DNA of 64,000 nucleotides from Capronia americana (lineage: Eukaryota; Ascomycota; Eurotiomycetes; Chaetothyriales; Herpotrichiellaceae). Shown one piece after another: positions 9,957 to 20,753 of the stretch; within the stretch, counting starts at the first letter, position 1; each line of letters opens with the position of its first letter. The stretch covers positions 1,116,001-1,180,000 of the forward strand of contig JADWQD010000004.1 in NCBI GenBank assembly GCA_016110215.1, read 5' to 3'. Position numbers and translations under genes: made by a program. The notes beneath the pieces are model-generated. The model had not been told where the DNA came from. It saw only the letters and a list, made by a program, of their open reading frames with translations, and made no database searches.

Positions 9957-12179
9957 ATGCTGTTTCGAACACTTTTCCCGGTGCCGTGCGGAAGCCGCAA
10001 GCTCTCGCAGTCGCTGTATCCCGTTTCTGCCCGTGTGGTCTGCGTAGGTAGCCATGCGGCGGTGAGACCGGGGGTTCGGTTCTTCGCACATTCAGCGTTC
10101 TGTAGACGCCAGGATGAGCAGAAGAGACCTATACAGGTCGCCACCGGACCCGAAGATGGACTGAAGAAACCCGTACAAGGCGCCAAACTAGCCGAAGCAC
10201 CTGCAGCCAGGTCAGACGCATCAGACGTCACCAAGCCGGAGTCTCTACAGAATGTCGAGCCGCTCAAAGCTGCCCCGAGCGCGCCCAAGAAGGAAGCTCT
10301 GCTATCGGAGAAGGTGGTCTCTAACAAGGAGCAGCGGAAAATTGACCTGGCCATCATGAGAGAGATGGTCCAGTATCTGTGGCCAAAGGGCGATTGGGGG
10401 ACGAAACTTCGCGTCGGCGGCGCGCTTTCACTTCTGGTCGGGGCGAAGATCTTGAATGTCAACGTCCCGTTCTACTTTAAGAACATCGTGGACTCGATGA
10501 ACATTGATTTTCTGGCCGTAGGCGGCACGGCCTGGACGGTGGCCGGCTCCATGATCGTCGCATACGGCGTGACTCGTATCGGGGCCACCTTGTTCCAAGA
10601 GCTCCGGAATGCGGTATTTGCCAGTGTTGCTCAGAAAGCCATACGAAACGTGGCCAAGAATGTCTTTGCACATCTGCTGCGGCTGGACCTGAACTTTCAT
10701 CTGTCCAGGCAAACTGGTGGACTGACAAGAGCGCTGGACCGGGGCACGAAGGGTATCAGCTTTTTGCTGACCTCGATGCTATTTCACATCTTCCCTACGG
10801 TACTGGAGATTTCGCTGGTCTGTGGCATCCTGACATATCAATACGGGGCGCAGTTTGCGGCTATTACGGCGGCTACCATGGTGGCTTATTCAACATTTAC
10901 CATCACGACGACGTCTTGGAGGACCAAGTTTCGCAAGCAGGCCAACGCCGCGGATAACCAGGGGGCTACTGTTGCCGTCGACACTCTGATCAACTATGAG
11001 GCCGTCAAATACTTCAATAACGAGAAGTTTGAGGTTAACCGATATGATGTGGCGCTGAAGAAATACGAGGATGCGTCGATCAAGGTCACAACCTCGTTGG
11101 CCTTCCTAAACACGGGTCAGAATGTAATCTTCTCGAGTGCTCTGGCAGCCATGATGTACATGGCGGCAAACGGGGTGGCAAGTGGTGCATTGACGGTTGG
11201 AGATTTGGTCATGGTCAATCAACTCGTCTTCCAGCTATCAGTACCGCTGAATTTCTTGGGTTCGGTATACCGAGAACTACGACAATCTCTCTTGGATATG
11301 GAGACCCTGTTCAACTTGCAGAAAGTCAATGTGACCGTCAAGGAGGTCGCGAACCCGCGGCCGCTCGCTTTGACCAAGGGAGGTGAGATCAGGTTCCAAG
11401 ATGTTACGTTCGGCTATCACGCTGATCGGCTGATCCTGAGGAACTTGACCATGACCATCCCTGCGGGCAAGAAGGTTGCGATTGTCGGACCCAGCGGCTG
11501 TGGGAAGTCGACCATACTTCGGTTGCTGTTTCGCTTCTACGATGCCGACTCCGGGACGATCCTGATTGATGGGCAAAACATCAAGGAAGTCAGTCTGGAC
11601 AGCTTGCGAGAAAGCATTGGCGTAGTTCCGCAGGATACACCGCTGTTCAACAACACGATCGAGCACAACATTCGGTATGGCAAGATTGATGCCTCGCTGG
11701 ATGATGTCAAGAAGGCGGCTCAACGAGCACGAATTGCCGATCTCATCGAACGTCTGCCCGCTGGATGGAATACCATGGTGGGCGAACGAGGCATGATGAT
11801 CTCCGGTGGCGAGAAGCAGAGGCTTGCTGTTGCGCGACTCATTTTGAAGGATCCACCACTTTTGTTTTTCGATGAAGCAACGTCGGCGCTTGACACCTAT
11901 ACCGAGCAGACGCTCCTACAAAACATCAACAGTATCTTGAAGGAGAAAGCTCGAACAAGCGTGTTTGTGGCGCATCGGTTGCGGACCATCTTTGACAGCG
12001 ATATCATCTTCGTGCTCAAGGAGGGTCAAGTGGTCGAGCAAGGCAATCACGCCGAGCTGCTCGCCATGAACGGTCTCTATGCCGATCTCTGGGCAGCCCA
12101 GGAAGTTTCCATCGGCCAAGATATGACACTTGAGAAAGAACTGGAAGAGGATCGTGAGATTGAGAGAAAGGAGAGCTGA
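9957..12179 (+). CDS. ATM1: Mitochondrial ABC half-transporter Atm1
   Basis: Atm1 sits in the mitochondrial inner membrane and exports a glutathione-linked sulfur compound needed for cytosolic Fe-S protein assembly. It is one uninterrupted 740-residue frame. The N-terminus is rich in Arg and Ser with no acids for about 50 residues (MLFRTLFPVPCGSRKLSQS), fitting a presequence. The transmembrane domain spans about residues 140-430. The nucleotide-binding domain has Walker A GPSGCGKST (K517), signature ISGGEKQR near 613-620, Walker B LLFFDEATSALD (D639, E640) and the switch histidine in FVAHRL. Size and order match the family. A 342-codon frame on the opposite strand is a shadow. Confidence 0.97.
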   Translation: MLFRTLFPVPCGSRKLSQSLYPVSARVVCVGSHAAVRPGVRFFAHSAFCRRQDEQKRPIQVATGPEDGLKKPVQGAKLAEAPAARSDASDVTKPESLQNVEPLKAAPSAPKKEALLSEKVVSNKEQRKIDLAIMREMVQYLWPKGDWGTKLRVGGALSLLVGAKILNVNVPFYFKNIVDSMNIDFLAVGGTAWTVAGSMIVAYGVTRIGATLFQELRNAVFASVAQKAIRNVAKNVFAHLLRLDLNFHLSRQTGGLTRALDRGTKGISFLLTSMLFHIFPTVLEISLVCGILTYQYGAQFAAITAATMVAYSTFTITTTSWRTKFRKQANAADNQGATVAVDTLINYEAVKYFNNEKFEVNRYDVALKKYEDASIKVTTSLAFLNTGQNVIFSSALAAMMYMAANGVASGALTVGDLVMVNQLVFQLSVPLNFLGSVYRELRQSLLDMETLFNLQKVNVTVKEVANPRPLALTKGGEIRFQDVTFGYHADRLILRNLTMTIPAGKKVAIVGPSGCGKSTILRLLFRFYDADSGTILIDGQNIKEVSLDSLRESIGVVPQDTPLFNNTIEHNIRYGKIDASLDDVKKAAQRARIADLIERLPAGWNTMVGERGMMISGGEKQRLAVARLILKDPPLLFFDEATSALDTYTEQTLLQNINSILKEKARTSVFVAHRLRTIFDSDIIFVLKEGQVVEQGNHAELLAMNGLYADLWAAQEVSIGQDMTLEKELEEDREIERKES

Positions 12180-13769
12180 TCGAATCTGAAGCTAAAAGAT
12201 CCTCTCTCTGCTTGCGGTTAACGAGTGAGCGGTGTCAGTACTGCTTAAAGGGACAGTCGAATGTGTCTGAATGCTCCAAGAGAGCTACTATTTCCGTTGT
12301 CCTCACAGATCTTCCAACGACCCCTACCGAAACCAGTGTCATGATTCGTGCGCGCCCAAAACTGCGAACGACGGGGCCAACGGATTCGGTTGTCCAGAAA
12401 TCATTCCCCAAAGGTTGCTCGGGAAGCGAGATCATGAACCAGGCTCTGGCGTGGACAGCGACCAGGGGCCGAGAGCGTTGGCTTCACACGTGGCGCTGGA
12501 GATGCCCACTTGAAGATTGGACCTACAGCTCGATGAAGTTTAGCGAGAGCAGCCTTGGTATGCTCGGTGGGAATCCTGGAAGTCTGCTTTAAGACAAAAT
12601 GCTTGATGCCTCTGCAAGAATATTCATAGTATGACTCCAGCTGAAGAGGAGCTCCCCTGCTGGATACATGTGGGCGTACATTGGGAAGATAGACGGGACC
12701 TCCCATCTCAACCTCAATCTCAATCTCAGACTTCATCATGTCTGAGAAGTCTCATGGGAGCGCGTCCATCATCGAGGCTAGAAGCAGTGGAAGCGCAGGG
12801 CTAGGCTCTTTTCTTAGCCAATGTTTAGGAGCGGCAGGCCGCTAGTTAAGCACCCCCATCGCGATGTTTAACGGGCCAAGCGGCCCTAGGATGTAACTAA
12901 ACCCACCTCAACCCTAGAAACCACGCCCGAAGAGATTGCGCCGGCCACCTGCCAACTCTGCAGCTCCTTTTCTCGCTCTCGTCGTGCTCGAGCTGCTCAT
13001 AAGCCAAAGCGACTCCCACTCCTTTTACTCCATTCTCGCTGCCGGCGACGAGGATACCTACACTCACTAGACAACACGATAAATCGCGCTCTACCTGCAT
13101 TTCTCAGCACAGTTGCACACGCACCTCGAATAGCTTCCGCATCCAGCTACTGCACGCTTGCAGCTGTCCGCTCGTTTCAGATCCAAAGAGGTTGCATTAG
13201 GTGCTGCAATACCGAAGGTCCGGACGAACTCAACGCGCGCACGAGACATCCCATCCCATCCCAATCCATCCCGTCCCGCGCACGAGGCAGTTCAGTTACG
13301 GGGTTCCGCTTCACACGAGTCGTCAGCTTTCCCACGTACGAATAAATTGCTCATCTGACTAGAGGACTCGTACTTCTACTACACCTGCCACATAAAAACG
13401 CGCCCGGGCCCCCGCTATCCGATCGACATTACCCTTCTCGAAACATTTCCCCGCCAGGGACCGAAGTATCCGGTAGAGACATCAGGAACGTTGCCAATAT
13501 CAAAGCCCTTGTTTCCTCTTGCTCGCGAAGAGAAAGAGAGCCAGTACACAGACAGTCAGCACTCGTAGTCACCATTCGCAGGGACTTGGACAAAGCGCTG
13601 CTCGTATTCGAAAAGCGCTCCTCCCTAGGCCCAGCATCGGGAAGGAATCAGCTTACGTTGAGGGTACTGGTGCTGCACGGCTACGGTATCGAAAACCACT
13701 TGCTCCCACCAAACTCACAACCTCGTCTGGTGTACTCGTTTGCGGAAACTCTCGTTCGAGTCGTCCAAA
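12180..13769. other. Intergenic between ATM1 and the small gene at 13.8 kb
   Basis: This 1.6-kb stretch holds the ATM1 3' end and, from about 12,900, a cytosine-rich, CT-rich sequence that looks like a long promoter and 5' leader. A 112-codon minus-strand ATG frame at 12401-12739 has no recognised domain, and its start overlaps a short GATTGAG repeat. Confidence 0.4.
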
Positions 13770-14084
13770 ATGGGTCTCTTCGACAAGCTCCAAGCAAGTG
13801 AGTCTGCGCGTTTGGCGAACTCGTCACACAAATGAATGTCCTCATGCTGACCACCCGTTGCAGAACTCGACCTCTACCGCCTCGAGCAGAAATACGCCCG
13901 CCGGAAGAACAGAAGCACGTTCACGACAGGCGCCGTATACCAGGACGGAGAGTACTTTTACACCGGCGCCTCCGACGCACGCAGTCCAACCATGTCGACC
14001 AATAGCACTGGCAATTCCAACAGCTCAGCAAACAGCAACAAGAGGGGGTCGCAAATGTGGGTGCCGCCCCAGGCGCGGAGATGA
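13770..14084 (+). CDS. Small conserved-looking fungal protein, unknown function
   Basis: Two exons, 13770-13797 and 13864-14084, joined by a 66-bp GT-AG intron with a CTGAC branch point, encode 82 residues. The N-terminus MGLFDKLQAKLDLYRLEQKY is amphipathic and continues with a basic ARRKNR and a GAVYQDGEYFYTG block. The tail is rich in Asn and Ser and ends QMWVPPQARR. Precise splicing, an ATG start and non-random composition support a real gene, though no catalytic motif is visible. I believe similar short proteins occur in other ascomycetes, but I cannot check this. It overlaps no other gene and has a long pyrimidine-rich upstream region. Confidence 0.7.
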
Positions 14085-14758
14085 ACTGCTGCGTTGCGTG
14101 TTTTAACGAGTTTCGTGCCGGCTAGCGAAAGGGCACGGACTACCGGGTGGACGTTTCTCATGTGAATACTTTAGGGTTCTTGGTTTCACTGTCGATTGAG
14201 CATAGCATTGGCGTCAGCACGGACCTTTTCTTCTGCCTTAGCTTTTTTGGATCCGCAGGTTTTATGTGCATGACTGGGAAGTTTGGAAGCGCGCCAGAGG
14301 TATGAGCGAACGAGGACGAGGAGTGGTGATCGTGGTGTGGCGATGGCAATGATTTCCGAGAGAAGATTAGAGACAAGACGGAGCGATCACTCAGCGACGA
14401 CGCCGCCGCCAACTAGAGGAAGCAAGGTCTCGACGTCGAAGAGCTGCCGCTAGAAAGATACATAGATGTATGCATAGATACCCCAGTACAGGTGCAGCTA
14501 CATGTACAAAGTATCGGTTACAACCTTACGAGTGAAGGTCCACAAGTATACATTCGTTCAATCACTTCCCACCCTGGCACGGCCATCAAGCATTGCAGTC
14601 GTGAGTCGGGCGACGTGTGGTGGGCTGAGTCGTTGTTCAAGAACTCTCTATCAATATAATGTAGTCGGGAAGACCATCTGACACTCGACACTCGACACTC
14701 GACACTCGAATCTACCTTTCCATCGTGTCTTGCCTTCCTCAACACTAGATTCCCCACC
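14085..14758. other. Convergent intergenic region with a short tandem repeat
   Basis: Two genes converge here, so both 3' ends should lie in this stretch. Minus-strand frames near 14158-14412 and 14518-14832 have no recognisable features. The only structure noted is the heptamer repeat at 14680-14709. Confidence 0.4.
14680..14709. repeat. Heptanucleotide tandem repeat (GACACTC)4
   Basis: Four perfect copies of GACACTC followed by GA lie just downstream of the LACTB2-like stop codon. It is a simple-sequence repeat likely to vary in length between isolates. Confidence 0.9.
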
Positions 14759-16247
14759 TCAAAGCGTCGCCTTCTCACTGACTCGCCATCTCCCTCTGCC
14801 TCCCTCCTCGCCAACACGGACGACCCGCCCATCCTTCCTCAACTTCTCCAGCACCATCAACAGGCCCTTCTCCGCCGGCTCCCATAGATTCTCGGGATAA
14901 TGCCGATAAATCACCTTGACCATCTCCATGCTGTCCCATTCTTTGCCCGCGGTCAGTTCTTTCGCCCCGCCCTCGCCCTCGCCTTCGTTTTCGCCCTCGC
15001 TCTCCCAATCCCTGGTGATCGAGTCGTGCACGACCGGCACGGTCGAGTGCGGCGGTTTCACGGTCCCGTACTTCAACACGTTGAGGGCCTCGTCCTCGCG
15101 CATGCGTCGGTGGGTGATGTATTCGTCGATTTTGGCCACCGCGTCGTCGATCACTTGGCCGTGGCCGGGGTATGCTCTCTTAGCGGTCGTGCTTGAGATT
15201 GAGGCGCCGCTGGCGTGGGCGGACGAGTTCGGGCCCCCCGAAATCGAGCTCGAATCCGAAATGCCACTTTGCGTGGTGTCTTGTTGTTGCTGCTGCGCCG
15301 CCACCGCGTCAACGACCCGTCGTTTCATCAGGTTCAAACTTTGTAGGTATAGCTGGAGGTCTTCGAACACGGCGGTGCCGTGCCCGAGGACGTTGTCTGC
15401 CGTGAAGAGGACTCCTATTTCCGAGGGGTCTGGCGACCGCGTGACCTGGAAGACCATGTGGTCTTTCGCGTGTCCCGGGGTGTGGATGGCTTGGACCTCG
15501 AAGGAGGCGTCGTCTCCGCTCCCGTTCCTCCCGCTGGTGGAGAATTTCTGACCGTCGTGGATCTCATGCACGCGGGACGGGTCGATCAGGGAGTCCGGGT
15601 TCCAGGCGGGAAGGTTCTTGTACACTGTCATTTCATGGCCGGGGTTCAGTTCGGCGGAGAGGTGTTCCAGGTCTGTGACGCCACCTAGGTGGTCGTGGTG
15701 CCAGTGCGTCAGGAGGCAGGTAGATATGTGGAGGGGTTGTGCGGTCGTGGAGTTCAGGACCGTGCGGACGGTGTCGATCCATTTCTTCTCGCCGGCGCCG
15801 GTGTCGATGAGGATGCGCGAGGAGCCCGACCCGAGGAGGTACGTGTTCGTGCCTTGCAGGGTGAACTGTGAGGTGAATTAGGAAAAGGACGGCGTTGCAA
15901 AGAGGTATGGTGCGGCGTGCTGCAGTACATGCAGAGAGGGGATTGAAGTCCTCAGAAACAAAAACAACGCGAGCAGATAGTCAGATCACTCCTTTCTCTT
16001 CTGTCGGAGCGCCCCTCGGTAAATACAACACACCCTTTCTTCCCCTTCTTCATTCCCAACACCAAGCGGGGGCGAGACCGAAATGACAATCATGCTGGCT
16101 ACCACTACCCACTAGACTGAACAAGAAGGCATTCTTAACCAAGGGACCGGGACTCGCACTGACCTTGCTGGGATTGCCGCCCAGTATCCTGATGATATTG
16201 GTACTGACCTGCTCCCAGTCCGGGAGATGAGGCAGATGCTGCGCCAT
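14759..16247 (-). CDS. LACTB2-like metallo-beta-lactamase-fold protein
   Basis: This protein belongs to the metallo-beta-lactamase hydrolase fold, nearest to LACTB2-type endoribonucleases. Exon 1 is 16164-16247 and exon 2 is 14759-15865, giving 396 residues; the intron is 298 bp, long for this region. Splicing creates NPSKFTLQGTNTYLLG, a typical start of this family. The metal-binding motif THWHHDHLGG is present near residue 75, followed by HTPGHAKDHM and AYPGHG, supplying the later histidines. Insertions rich in Gln and Ser (QQQQQ) and an acidic Glu-Gly stretch lengthen the protein compared with animal LACTB2. It could alternatively act as a thioesterase-like hydrolase, since the fold is shared. 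Confidence 0.85.
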
Positions 16248-16981
16248 GCCGCGCGTGTGTATTCGCGATCTGAGTGGGGATCTATCGATGAGTCGCAGGC
16301 CGCGGAGGGGAATTCGCATATACTGGTGGATCTGTCTTCCTCCAGTCTGGCGTACACGAGTCTTGGTCCTGGTCCTGATCCTGGTCCGGTATTGTCGAGG
16401 GTCGTCGGCGAACTATGTTAGGACTCTGTTCGAAGTTGGCCCGATCGGACGTGGTTCTCGGTCGGGTCACCCTTAGGTGGGATGTGGCGGGGAATCACGC
16501 TTACAGAACAGAAGAACTTAGATGCCGAGGAGTTTGTATCTCGCAGAACAGGTTTGAATTAAGGAGTCCAGGTACATATATGGGCAGTGCAGTGATGCAA
16601 GATACGGCGCTCAACCAGTATTGAATGTCGGATTGTCAATCGGCTTCCCTTTGTGCCGAGGTTCGGACCGCTTACGGGCCTGGCTGACACAAAATGCGTG
16701 CTCGGTACAAGGCTGGTGAGATCACTTCGACGCCGTCTGCTTTGAACGATGACAATCCTGGTGCATTGGTATACTCGCTACGGAAAATACATAACATCGT
16801 GCTACCCACCCACCAAAGCACACTACCCGACGTAATCAACACTGGACCTCGACCTGCTCAACAGACATCCCCAATCTCTGCATCGGAGGCTATTACGAGT
16901 TGTCCATGATTGTGTCGTCGATAGTCGCTCAGCTGTCCTGCATCCTGTACACAAAATTGCATGTTGATTTTTCCCCATCCT
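16248..16981. other. Intergenic between aconitase 3' end and LACTB2-like gene
   Basis: These 734 bp contain a short imperfect hexamer repeat (GGTCCT-like, about 16365-16388), which encodes Asp-Gln runs on the opposite strand in a chance frame. No gene is supported. Confidence 0.4.
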
Positions 16982-19900
16982 TTACTGTCCGCGGTGGCTC
17001 TTGGCCATTGTGTTCAAAGCACTACCGTTCTTGAACCATTCGATTTGGCCGGCATTGAACGTGTGGGACAACTCACAGTCCCATGGCTCTCCGTCCTTGG
17101 GGTGTACCCTCATGATCAAGGGCTTGCCAACTTCCAAGCCAGTGACCATGAGGTCCACCTTGTCGTCGGGGTTGATCTTGTCATAATCCTCGGGGTTAGA
17201 AAAGGTCAAGGGCAACATGCCTTGTTTCTTCAAGTTGGTTTCGTGGATACGGGCAAAGCTTCGGGTGATGATGGCAATGCCACCGAGATGTCGGGGTTCA
17301 AGGGCAGCATGTTCTCGCGAGGAACCTTCACCGTAATTGTAATCGCCGATGACAACCCATTTGATCCCATCCTTCTTGTATTGACGCGCAGTAGCAGGCA
17401 CAGCATCGTATTCGCCAGTCTTGAAGTTCTTGACCTTGTTGGCCTCGCCGTTGGCGGCGTTGATGGCGCCGATCAACATATTGTTGCTGATGTTATCGAG
17501 GTGACCACGATACTTGAGCCAGGGACCAGCCATGGAGATATGATCAGTGGTGGTCTTGCCCTTGGTCTTGATGAGGATAGGGAGGTCGAGGAAATCTTTG
17601 CCGTCCCAGGCTGGGAACGGCTCGAGGACTTGGAGACGGTCGGAGGTTGGAGAGACCTGGACTTGAACCGCAGAGCGCTCCTCTGGCGGTGGTTGGCTAT
17701 CCTGTTATTAGCATACAAGCCCTGTTTCGGGGCTCGGGTTTGGAGGAAGACTCACTAGGTATCCTGCCCCGGATCATACCCGTTCTTTGGTAGACCGTCA
17801 CCAGTTGGTGGCTTGAGCTTGAAATCGTTTCCATCCTTGTCCTTCAAGGTATCGGTAAGAGGATTGAAATTGAGGGTGCCAGCAATGGTCAGGGCAACGA
17901 CCAGGTCCGGAGACGTAACAAACGAATGAGTAGCAGGGTTCGCGTCGTTTCGGCCGGTGAAATTCCGATTGTATGAGGAGAGGATCGAATTGGGTTCTCC
18001 CTTCTTCACATCACGTCGGTCCCATTGCCCGATACAGGGGCCGCAGGCATTGGCAAGGACGATTCCGCCAAATTCTTCAAAGGTCTTGAGTTGACCGTCC
18101 CGTTCGATCGTGGCACGGATTTGTTCTGACCCTGGTGTAACGGTAAAGAGGGACTTGGCCTTGATGCCATGGTCCATAGCATCCTGAGCAATCGAGGCTC
18201 CGCGAGACCTTGGGTTCCCGGTAAGTTAGTATCATTCTTGGACGAATAAGGCGACGCGTGTGAGCACTTACATATCTTCATAGGAAGAGTTCGTGCAAGA
18301 ACCGATGAGACCAACCTTGAGCTCCTCAGGCCACTTGTTGTCCTTGACTGCCTGCTTGAATTTGGAGATCGGAGTGGCTAAGTCAGGGGTGAAGGGGCCA
18401 TTGATATGCGGCTCAAGCTCGGAAAGATTGATCTCGATGAGTTGGTCGTACTCAGCACCCTCGTCCTCATGAAGCTCCGCGGCGTAGTGGCGAGCGAAGT
18501 CGCCAATTGCCCCACGCTTGGTAGCAGCCAGGTAGTCATACATGCGGTCGTTGAAGGGGAACAAACTCGTAGTTGCGCCGATTTCAGCACCCATCTGTGG
18601 ATATAGTTAGCAGGGCCACGTGGAGACGAGCGCAAGGGCTTCTCATGCATTGCAAATAGTCCTGCGAAGACGTTAGTATCGGAAGTTCAAGGAGGGAAAG
18701 TAAAACTTACCCCATGCCAGTACAAGACAAAGTGTTGGTTCCGGGTCCTGAATAGTGACGCGCGTTAGTACCGATCCTTGTCAGCAACAAACAAATCAAT
18801 AGTGACAGTGCTCCAAGAAGTGACATGGTCGAAAATGATTATGATTGCCGAGGCCGTCCGAGAGCGCGAGGAAAGAATCCGGTTTACGAGATTGCTTCCA
18901 GAGAGTAGCCAGGCCAGTGATCTCTGCCATTCGTTATCAGTGATGCTGATGGTTGCATGCGACTCCAGAAGTACTTTGGGGTTGGCCATCTGGGAGGCAT
19001 CTTTCAGCACGATCTGCCCCGGCGAGGTGTCGCCCTGGATGGCGGCCTCCGAGGGCAAAGTTCCCCGGTCAGCGTGATGTATCCCTAAAATGACGGATGG
19101 CATAGCAGTGTGGGTTTCCGCAGTTGTCGTTCGAACGTTGATGGACTGATTGGCGCCTTCTGGGACCGTCTTCGTCCGCTGGCAACGTGGTCGTACCTAT
19201 TTCCCACCTGTGCCTTGAACCTAGGCTGGTTGTTCTGTTCATTCCATTCGGCAGGGTTCTTCTCTTTAGGAGCCTTGTAATACTCGGCAGAACCATGTCG
19301 GTGCCAGGGTTGAAGCACTCAGCCCAGGGCAGAATGGTGGCCTCTAGACAGAATCAGGAAGGAATGATGGTGTATCCAGGAAACCAGTCCGAGAAGCCAC
19401 AAGGGTTGCTCCACAATGTTAATCGATCCAGAAGGTGAAGTTGAAAGGCCGGTTCCGAGAATGACGATCGCTCTGGGGAAGCATGAAACCAAAGAGCGAT
19501 TTCCACTCACCATGATATTCAACAATAGCTGGATATTGTCAGAGAGCCATTCCAATGTAGAGGGGAATCAAGGTACTCACCTCCAGTGCCACCCTTTACA
19601 GTCAATATGCCTGCCACCTTGAGGATGATATCTGAGGGATAGGTCAGCATAAAAACGAGCCGTATTTCAAATTGCAGCTTCCTCACCCTTGGGAGCAGTC
19701 CAGCCAGACATTTCACCGGTCAACTTAACACCAATGTACTTGGGTGCTTTCAATTCCCAGGGGAGATTGGCCATGACATCGACGGCATCAGCACCACCAA
19801 CACCGATTGCTGCCATACCAAGACCACCAGCGTTTGGCGTGTGGGAGTCCGTTCCGATCATCAGGCCACCGGGGAAAGCGTAGTTTTCGAGGACAATCTG

Positions 19901-20753
19901 ATGGATAATGCCTGAGCCAGGTCGCCAGAAACCAATGTTATACTTGGCGCAAGCGGACGACAAGAAATCATAGACCTCTTTGTTGATATCCTTTGCTCTG
20001 CTCAAATCCTTCTCTCCGCCAACCTGGGCCTCGATTAAATGATCGCAATGAACGGTAGTCGGGGTCGCAACGGAAGGCATCCCAGCGGACATGAATTGAA
20101 GAATGGCCATTTGTGCGGTAGCATCTTGACAAGCAACTCGATCAGGTCTGAGCTTCAGGTATGACACTCCACGTTCGATGTCTTGGCCGTGAGGGTCATC
20201 CAAGTGCGAATAGAGGATTTTCTCGCCGTAGGTCAACGGCCGGTTGAGTCTGCTGCGGACAATCGCCAGGTTTTCTGACATCTTCCTACACCACGTATCA
20301 GCATGGCCCAGCTGTTCCGAAGCGATCTTGGACTCACTTATAGTTGATGTAGTGGCCTTTTTCCCAGTTCGTCATCTCGACCTGTATCCGGCTGTCAGGA
20401 TGGTGCACCAACTGGCTGATTCATGGAAAACTTATTTTTGCTCAACGGATCATCGGAGACGGTAGCGTATCCCATTCTGGGCATCCGCAGAGCCTGAGGA
20501 TGGGCGTTAGCTGGCGGTTGCTGCTTCCGGTTCGATACAGATAGAAGACTGACAGATGAGACATTGGCTCCCTAGACGTAGATGACATATTAGCTGAGAC
20601 TCAAGCAAAGGTAAGAGGTTCCTGCGGAGACCGGGTTGTTCCAGTGGTGGTCTGGATGTTAGGAAGATGGGCATGCGAGCAAGGTCTCGGGCATGATGCT
20701 AAAGCACTTACCAGGCGCGAGCCCAAGCGGCCCAAGGGCCTTGTGGACATCAT
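16982..20753 (-). CDS. ACO1: Mitochondrial aconitate hydratase, 11 exons with non-canonical introns
   Basis: Aconitase converts citrate to isocitrate in the mitochondrial matrix with a [4Fe-4S] cluster. Exons in transcript order: 20712-20753, 20436-20571, 20338-20383, 19687-20285, 19581-19631, 19511-19528, 18711-18747, 18649-18661, 18272-18594, 17756-18208, 16982-17696. They sum to 2433 nt, an exact 810-residue frame. The N-terminus (MMSTRPLGRLGSRL) fits a presequence. Family blocks include HLDDPHGQDIERGVSYLKLR, IGTDSHTPNAGGLGM, GLIGSCTNSSYEDM, ANACGPCIGQWDR (cluster cysteines) and GEGSSREHAALEPRHLGG. The intron at 20384-20435 is best read as AT-AC and that at 18595-18648 as GC-AG. The intron at 18748-19510 is 763 bp. 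The enzyme call is certain; the 5' exon joins are inferred. Confidence 0.95.
18748..19510 (-). other. 763-bp intron of aconitase containing broken protein-like sequence
   Basis: The intron begins GTGAGT after exon 19511-19528 and ends with a TACTAAC branch point and TTCAG. Splicing across it restores the conserved aconitase sequence. It is more than ten times longer than most neighbours. The same strand contains fragments that read like protein (AEYYKAPKEKNPAEWNEQ, and a 112-codon frame at 18765-19103) in different frames and with stops. I cannot identify them. An inserted, decayed gene fragment is one explanation. Confidence 0.6.
20384..20435 (-). other. Candidate U2-type AT-AC intron in aconitase
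   Basis: The 52-bp interval starts ATAAGT and ends GGATAC, with CTGAC eleven bases from the end. Removing it gives SKK-VEM, matching what I recall of fungal aconitases. GT-AG alternatives need introns of 31 or 40 nt with weak donors. Confidence 0.65.

Noticed and set aside
9434..10462. 342-codon frame on the minus strand over the ATM1 5' end
   Set aside because: It overlaps the clear ATM1 coding sequence antisense and shows no domain; it is a shadow of ATM1 codon use.
12401..12739. 112-codon minus-strand ATG frame between ATM1 and the small gene
   Set aside because: No family motif, no splice partner, and the first codons come from a GATTGAG-type repeat.
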